Notes under the pieces: generated by a model
Told to the model about the DNA's origin: nothing
Seen by the model: only the letters and a program-made list of their open reading frames with translations
Database searches by the model: none
Made by a program: the position numbers and the translations under genes
Source: Paramormyrops kingsleyae
Taxonomy: Eukaryota; Chordata; Actinopteri; Osteoglossiformes; Mormyridae
Assembly: GCF_048594095.1 (NCBI RefSeq)
Contig: NC_132807.1
Location: forward strand, 15,808,248 to 15,872,247
DNA: 64,000 nucleotides
Direction of reading: 5' to 3'
Shown: piece by piece, positions 58,740 to 64,000 of the stretch
Position numbering within the stretch: the first letter of the stretch is position 1
Layout: the number at the start of each line of letters is the position of its first letter

Positions 58740-59240
58740 GCAAAGTTTGGAAAAGAACTGTCAAATACTTTTTGAGTTATTGCGCCAAAAGGATGAAAAG
58801 TCTGAAACTACCCTTTATAAATATACCAGTATGCAGTGCTGCTTCAGTCTTGGGGCAGTTAGTTTCGAAATTTGACCACTTCAAGTATGTCATTCCCAAA
58901 ACAAGCTTGCAAAGTTTGAACAAGATTGGGTACAATATTTTTAGAGTTACCACGTTCACAAGATCAAGTGTCGTCTACAGCTGCCGTTTCCTTCCTTTGC
59001 TGCCACAATTTGTCTGAAAATTAAGTCAGGTTTATCTCTTCATCCAGGTAATGTTTTTGTGAAGCAGTAATAAGATTTATCAAATACTTTTTGACTTATC
59101 ACATTCTCAAGGTCAAATGTCTGCCTTCACCCAAGCCTTTTTGACCACTAAGTGACGTCATTTCAGATTTAGGGCAATACCTCAAAATTTAAACAATTTT
59201 AATTTGTCACCCACAAAAGATTTGTCAAATGGTTTTGAGG
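58740..59240 (+). repeat. Modular dispersed repeat, copy C
   Basis: The longest copy. GTCAAATACTTTTTGAGTTA (58769), TTACCACGTTCACAAGATCA (about 58946), ATCAAATACTTTTTGACTTA then TCACATTCTCAAGG (59088) and GTCAAATGGTTTTGAGGTAT (59226) are repeated forms of one word. It also has CAGCTGCCGTTTCCTTCCTT then TGCTGCCAC, and TATCTCTTCATCCAGGTAAT then GTTTTTGTGAAGCAGTAATA. Confidence 0.75.
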
Positions 59241-59428
59241 TATTAGCGCACATTAAAAAAAGTAACAGCACTGGAGTGCTGCCAATGCAAACTCCCTGAA
59301 GGCAGTGAAATATAATTACCACATTTAGATAATACTTAAGTGTACGGTCAACTCCATCATTTGATAATATATTAACAGACAGAAAGATGGTAACTAAAAT
59401 CTTTGTTTGTAATATACACTATGGAATA

Positions 59429-60592
59429 CTATACTGGATGAAAGTATTGGGACACCTGGCCATTAGACCTACAGGAACTTTAAAGAAATCCAATTCTAAA
59501 TCCATAGGAATCAAAATGGAGTTGGTCCCCCCTTTGTAGCTATAACAGCTGCCACTCTTCTGGGGAGGCTTTCCGCAAGATTTTGGAGTATGTGGGACTT
59601 TTTCCTCATTCATCCAGAAGAGTATTTGTTAGGTCAGGCACTGATGTTGGATGAAGGCCTAGCTTGCCATCTCCATTCTAGTTCATCCCAACAGTGTTCG
59701 ATGAGGTTTAGGTCAGAGCTCTGTGCAGGCCAGTGAAGTTCTTCCACACCAAACTCACCCAACCATGTCTTTTTGGATCTTGTTTTGTGCACTGGGGCAC
59801 AGTCATGCTGGAACAGGATAAGACCTTCCTCAAACTATTCCCACAAAGTTGGAAGCATAGAATTGTCCAAAATGTCTTGGTATACTGAAGCATTAACTTC
59901 ACTGTAAATAAAGGACCTAGCCCAACTCCAGAAAGACAACCCCATACCATTAACCCTCCGCCACCAAATTTTACACTTGGCACAATGCAGTCAGACAGGT
60001 AACATTCTCCTGACATCTGCCAAACCTAGAGAAGCATGAACAGAGAAGCATAATTCGTCATTCCACAGAACATATTTCCATTGCTCCAGAGTTGAGGCAG
60101 CGTGCTTTACACCACTCCATCCAACAGCTGGCATTGCGCTTGTTGATGTGAGGCTTGCATGCTGCTGCTTGGCCATGGACGCACATTCCATGAAGCTCCT
60201 GGTGCACAGTTTTGTGCTGGGGTTAATGCCAGAGGAAGTTCTGCAGTTATTGAGTCAACAGAGTGTTACTTTATGTGCTCTTCCACTTCGTGGCCATGTT
60301 TCTGTTGTTTCTAAATGCTTCCACTTTGCAATAATACCACTTACAGTTGACTGTGGAATATCTAGCAGGGAAGAAGTTTCACAAACTGACATACTGCAAC
60401 GGTGCATCCTAATACAGTAGCACACTTGAATTCACTGAGCTGTTCAGAATGACCCATTCTATTACAAATATTTGTGAAATTGACTGCATGGCTAGTTGTT
60501 GCTTGATTTTATTCGCCTGTGGCAATGGGGCTGAATGAAATGCATGAATTCAATGATTCAGAGGTGTGTCCCAATACTTTTGTCTATATATT
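59429..60592 (-). mobile_element. Tc1-like transposon, near full length
   Basis: Ends near TATACTGGATGAAAGTATTG (then GGACACC) and, at the right, reverse complement CAATATATAGACAAAAGTAT (then TGGGACA). The minus strand carries transposase pieces: a helix-turn-helix region at 60470-60220, WSGVKHAASTLEQWK, WNDELCFSV (first catalytic Asp) near 60040, VKFGGGGLMVWGCLSGVGLG at 59985-59925, and C-terminal words down to 59470. Several stops. Same family as 25961-27050, opposite orientation. Confidence 0.9.
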
Positions 60593-61120
60593 GTATTTGT
60601 AAATTATTAGTAACAGTATAGTAGTAGCCAAGGAGCAGAATTTTAAGGTTCCGGTATACAGTAGGCCAACCTCCAAAATTTCACGATTCCGAGAAGAAAT
60701 TAATGGATAATCAAGCAAAGTTCAAAATATTTGCAAGAGCGTTCAATTTTTCAAATATACTGCAGTTTCTCTACAAGAAATTGCCAAATTAACAGACCAC
60801 TTGCATTTGGACCATGACACATCCTGTTATGCCATCACAATGTGCATTAATGTACATTTTTTGCTAGACTGTGCTGTGGCAAAGATGATCACAGCAAATG
60901 CACCTCATTTGCCAACTGATGCACCATTTTTATTCTGTTGAGACACTGTAAAGAGTACAGATGAGCATAAAACCCAACAATGGACACTTTGGAAATAAAA
61001 TTGTAAATTTTTCTGTTAATGTATTTGATATTATTTGCTGCTAATGATTAATCAGAAGTATATTCTTGAAATGGTTCTTTACAAAAAAATAAAAATGAGC
61101 ACTGATGATATAAAAATACA
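60593..61120. other. No recognised gene
   Basis: AT-rich sequence between the Tc1-like element and the next MITE. Confidence 0.4.
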
Positions 61121-61128
61121 CACACAAT

Positions 61129-61547
61129 TAGGGATGGGAATTGGTAAGATGTTATTGATATCAATGCCATTATCAATTCTGCTTATCGATCTGGTTCTTT
61201 ATCGATTCCCTTATCGATTTTTGGCCCAATTTTCTATGAGGAAACAAGTACACTCTCACAGATTTTCAGCATCAATACAGCTGCTTCATTATCTGACATC
61301 CCAAACAGAATACTGCCTACAGGTCAGTGACTTCAGTGCAATAAAACCAGCAACACAACAGTGACCAGCAAGTCTGAGTCTGTCTGTTGCTCCATCACTG
61401 CATGTTAAATTATAATGCACCTTAAAACAACTTGGAAAAAATACTGACAAATAACTCTGCATCTTCCTCTCTGCCACAAGGACTTATTTATGACAACACT
61501 AGACGCACGTGTTCTCAAGAAGCAACGGTTTGCAATTCCCATCCCCA
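61129..61547. mobile_element. hAT-type MITE
   Basis: Ends TAGGGATGGGAATTG and CAATTCCCATCCCCA are inverted with one mismatch. Flanks CACACAAT (61121-61128) and TGCACAAT (61548-61555) match at 6 of 8 bases, a decayed 8-bp duplication. ATCGATTCCCTTATCGATTT near 61202 is a hAT-like subterminal word. Non-coding, 419 bp. Confidence 0.8.
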
Positions 61548-62345
61548 TGCACAATTCACATATTGTTGATGTTGCATGTGTCCACTTTTTGGTGATTGTG
61601 AATTTTTACTAATTTTGTGTTATGACGGTATTTTATTATTTTATTTTGAAGCCTGGTAGGATAGATTTGGCTGGCCTCTGATTTGATATAATAGATATAT
61701 CAGTTATAATAGAATTAAACGTTTCATACCTCCATGTACTGCACAGGTCAAAGTCTTAGATTCTTAAAACCTAAACAAATTGACAAATTAACATATAAAA
61801 ACACAACTAGTTTATCATTATAACATTTATTATTGTCCACCGTTATCACAATTTAATTTTAATTTCATTGTGCATAACTTATGAAGTTGGATAGTTGCTT
61901 TTCTTTAACCTACTGGTGCTGTATTTTGCCCATAGATTTTAATGATATAACTTATTAATGCATTATTAATATTATAATTATTATTAAAATGCACATAATT
62001 ACATTACTGGACACTGGTATCACTGTCTTTATAATTTAATTAATTTTGTTTAGTGCAAGTCACTAAGTTTTGCAGTTTTATTTCCATAACCCTATTTTTC
62101 CTGTTGGGCATGTGTTTTAATATGCAATTTCAATGAACCCGCGCGGGGTTTTTCAGGAAAGCTGTTGTAGCGGGACAGAATTTACAGTGAATATAGTGCC
62201 CGCTTCAACAATCCATATAAGTCAATTTAAAACATTAAGCTGTTCACTGACAGCTGTGTGAGGGTTCTATTTGTGGTGCTAATGCAGTCTCATGAAATTG
62301 TTTTAGGTTTTTTTTTTTTTGTAAAGTAGTTTTGCATTATGTTTG
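61548..62345. other. No recognised gene
   Basis: AT-rich presumed intron; a run of T is at about 62309-62320. Confidence 0.4.
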
Positions 62346-62493
62346 CTAGGGCTGGGCGATAAAACGATTACGATATGTATCGCGATAGACACGTGATCGA
62401 TATCAATAAAAAATGTGTTCGATAAAACGTTCGATATTTTTTATTCTTCGTCGGAAGAAAACAGAGGTTGCGAAGCTAGTTTGGATCTGAACA
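62346..62493. mobile_element. hAT element end
   Basis: AGGGCTGGGCGATAAAACGA then TTACGATATGTATCGCGATA and GATAAAACGTTCGATATTTT are typical of the ends of fish hAT elements. The other end was not found; it is interrupted at 62494. Confidence 0.65.
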
Positions 62494-62832
62494 GGTGTTC
62501 CGGGCAATTCGGTTTCCCTATGTTTCCCCAAATATGTATGTGGGATGTCTGAAAATCACTCAGGTACATTATTACATGCGAATACAGTAGTTCGTCACGC
62601 ATAATATAGTATTATAAGCAATACTATACCGTTTTCATTAAGAAATATCTCTATCCAGCGAATTAAATACTTTCATTTATTATCAGTAAAAACAAAAAAC
62701 ATGTGATGTTTTGAAATATGTGGCTTGTTTACCTCAAGAGCTTCGTAAAAAGACATGAAAACAACAGCGAAACCGTGTACAAATCAGCGCGCGACAGGGG
62801 AAACATAGGGAAACAGAATTGCCCGGAACACC
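62494..62832. mobile_element. MITE with about 36-bp near-perfect TIRs
   Basis: Left GGTGTTCCGGGCAATTCGGT then TTCCCTATGTTTCCCC and the right end in reverse complement agree at about 35 of 36 bases. The interior is AT-rich and non-coding, 339 bp. Target duplication not visible, so class is undecided. High TIR identity suggests recent activity. Confidence 0.8.
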
Positions 62833-63004
62833 GGAAACGCAGCTGTCATAAATGGTCGTAGCACAGCAAAACAACTGCTTTATGGAAATTCTGCCGGTTT
62901 TTTGTGAATCACTGTGACGGTCGCCTCGCCCTTCCCTAACGCCGCTCGCCCCCCGTCTCCTGAATATTAAGTTATAGGTCTGTATCCTTTCGGTTTGTAT
63001 GTAG

Positions 63005-63595
63005 TGACACCAGCCAGCGCACAATGTCCATGATTTACAAATCACTGACTGAGAGTGTGCTGACATTTAACATAGTGTCATGGTATGGGCAACTGTCAGT
63101 TAAACAAAAGAACAAACTGGCACAAATCGTAAATCAGGCCGGGAAAATCATTGGACACAAACAACATCAACTCTCCTACTTGTACACACAGATTTTGACA
63201 AAAAAGGCACAACAGGTTTATCAAGATTCTATCCACCCTCTTCATTGTGCCTTTCAATTGTTGCCATCATGCAGGAGACTTGTAGTCCCATTAGCCAAGA
63301 AAAAAGGCTACAAGCGGTCATTTGTTCCGTCAGCTGTAACTATTCTTAACAAAGACTTTTTTATTAGCAGATAGTGTTATTATACAGGTATTTTATGTTT
63401 TGTTTTAAATTCATTTATGTTAAATCTTTTGATTTTAACATATTTTATTTATATTTAGTTGTATTGATATATGTTTATTGTGTATAGTCTTGTCTGTATT
63501 GTGTGCTTACGTCACTGTTAAAGATGAATTTCCATCTGATGTAAATTTGATGGACATTAAAGGAATATTCTATTCTATTCTATTCTATTCATGTG
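63005..63595 (+). mobile_element. L2-like LINE 3' end
   Basis: The frame from 63024 reads IYKSLTESVLTFNIVSWYGQ, LSVKQKNKLAQIVNQAGKII, LTKKAQQVYQDSIHPLHCAF and QLLPSCRRLVVP, ending KRSFVPSAVTILN, the C-terminal region that follows RT in fish L2/CR1-type LINEs. After the stop near 63373 comes an AT-rich 3' UTR with AATTTCCATCTGATGTAAAT, ending in a pentanucleotide tail (ATTCT)n at about 63568-63590. The element is 5'-truncated, as is usual for LINEs. Confidence 0.88.
63568..63592. repeat. (ATTCT)n tail of the L2-like LINE
   Basis: Five tandem TATTC/ATTCT units at the end of the LINE, the usual tail type in this family. Confidence 0.9.
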
Positions 63596-64000
63596 TCATG
63601 TTGTCCGGTTTTTCGCGTATCCCGTGTTTCGTTTCGAGTCTGCCGTGTCTTTGTTTCCCCTTCTCTCTTTCCTCTCTGTGTTTACGGCGCACTTCCGGGT
63701 TCCGGCTCCCTACGTATCGCGTCTTCCTCGTTAGTGTTTGCATGTGTGTCTTTTCCTAGCACAAAACCTGGACTGAAAATATACTTGAATAGTTCAACTT
63801 CAAGTATGATTAGAGTAAGAATAACTTGAAGAGTTACTTTTTCATATTTCTGCAGGTTTTATATTTCAAACAATGTTACTGTACTGTATCAGGTTTGTTT
63901 TTTTATATTACAGATGTATCTCAGTCTACGTCAGTTTTATTTATGTTTACAAAACACTGCACATATTTTAAAAACACTTTATTTTCCATGGTTGTTGACA
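63596..64000. other. No recognised gene
   Basis: A GC-richer stretch at 63600-63760 may be a retroelement fragment (open in two frames, no motif), followed by AT-rich sequence. Confidence 0.35.

Noticed and set aside
1..64000. CRISPR array, prophage or bacterial gene cluster
   Set aside because: No regularly spaced direct repeats, operons or ribosome-binding sites; all strong coding matches are eukaryotic.

Overview
The window is vertebrate, most likely ray-finned fish, DNA. It has AT-rich non-coding sequence, GT-AG introns, and a dense mixture of transposons typical of fish genomes: Tc1/mariner, hAT, PIF/Harbinger, Ty3/Gypsy chromovirus, L1-like and L2-like LINEs and tRNA-derived SINEs. There are no prokaryotic operons, no CRISPR array, and no rRNA or functional tRNA gene that I can support. 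The species cannot be fixed from the sequence alone.

The only convincing intact host coding sequence is the 3' end of MPPED2 (metallophosphoesterase domain-containing 2) on the minus strand. Its last three coding exons are at 44380-44495, 43015-43128 and 40555-40673. Splice sites and phase agree, and a stop follows a C-terminus very like that of vertebrate MPPED2. The upstream exons are not visible up to 64000, so positions above 44495 are probably a very large intron, and positions below 40555 are 3' UTR and intergenic DNA.

Region 1-9 kb: a decayed Tc1 element; a minus-strand Gypsy 3' end with polypurine tract and LTR; a broken copy of a fish multicopy gene (SAMD3-like) with a 181-bp hAT MITE inside a coding exon; and a 5'-truncated Gypsy chromovirus that has lost its RNase H region. 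Region 9-20 kb: LTR remnants including a solo LTR with a 5-bp target duplication, two halves of a PIF/Harbinger element (transposase and MADF protein), a TA-flanked MITE, a hAT transposase C-terminus and a decayed L1-like LINE.

Region 20-40 kb: little is recognisable up to 25 kb. Then come a near full-length Tc1-like element and a clear nested insertion: one LINE (27581-30765, plus) inserted into the reverse transcriptase region of another (minus), with a 9-bp duplication. hAT BED-finger remnants and SINEs follow. Region 40-64 kb: MPPED2 exons and the presumed intron, filled with three further Tc1 copies and a fragment, a cluster of hAT elements at 47.9-56.5 kb with several intact target duplications, a dispersed modular repeat also seen at 25 and 43 kb, and an L2 3' end.

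No co-operating gene system was found. The items most worth a second look are the three-locus modular repeat, the nested LINE pair, the MITE-disrupted SAMD3-like copy, and the hAT-rich presumed intron of MPPED2.
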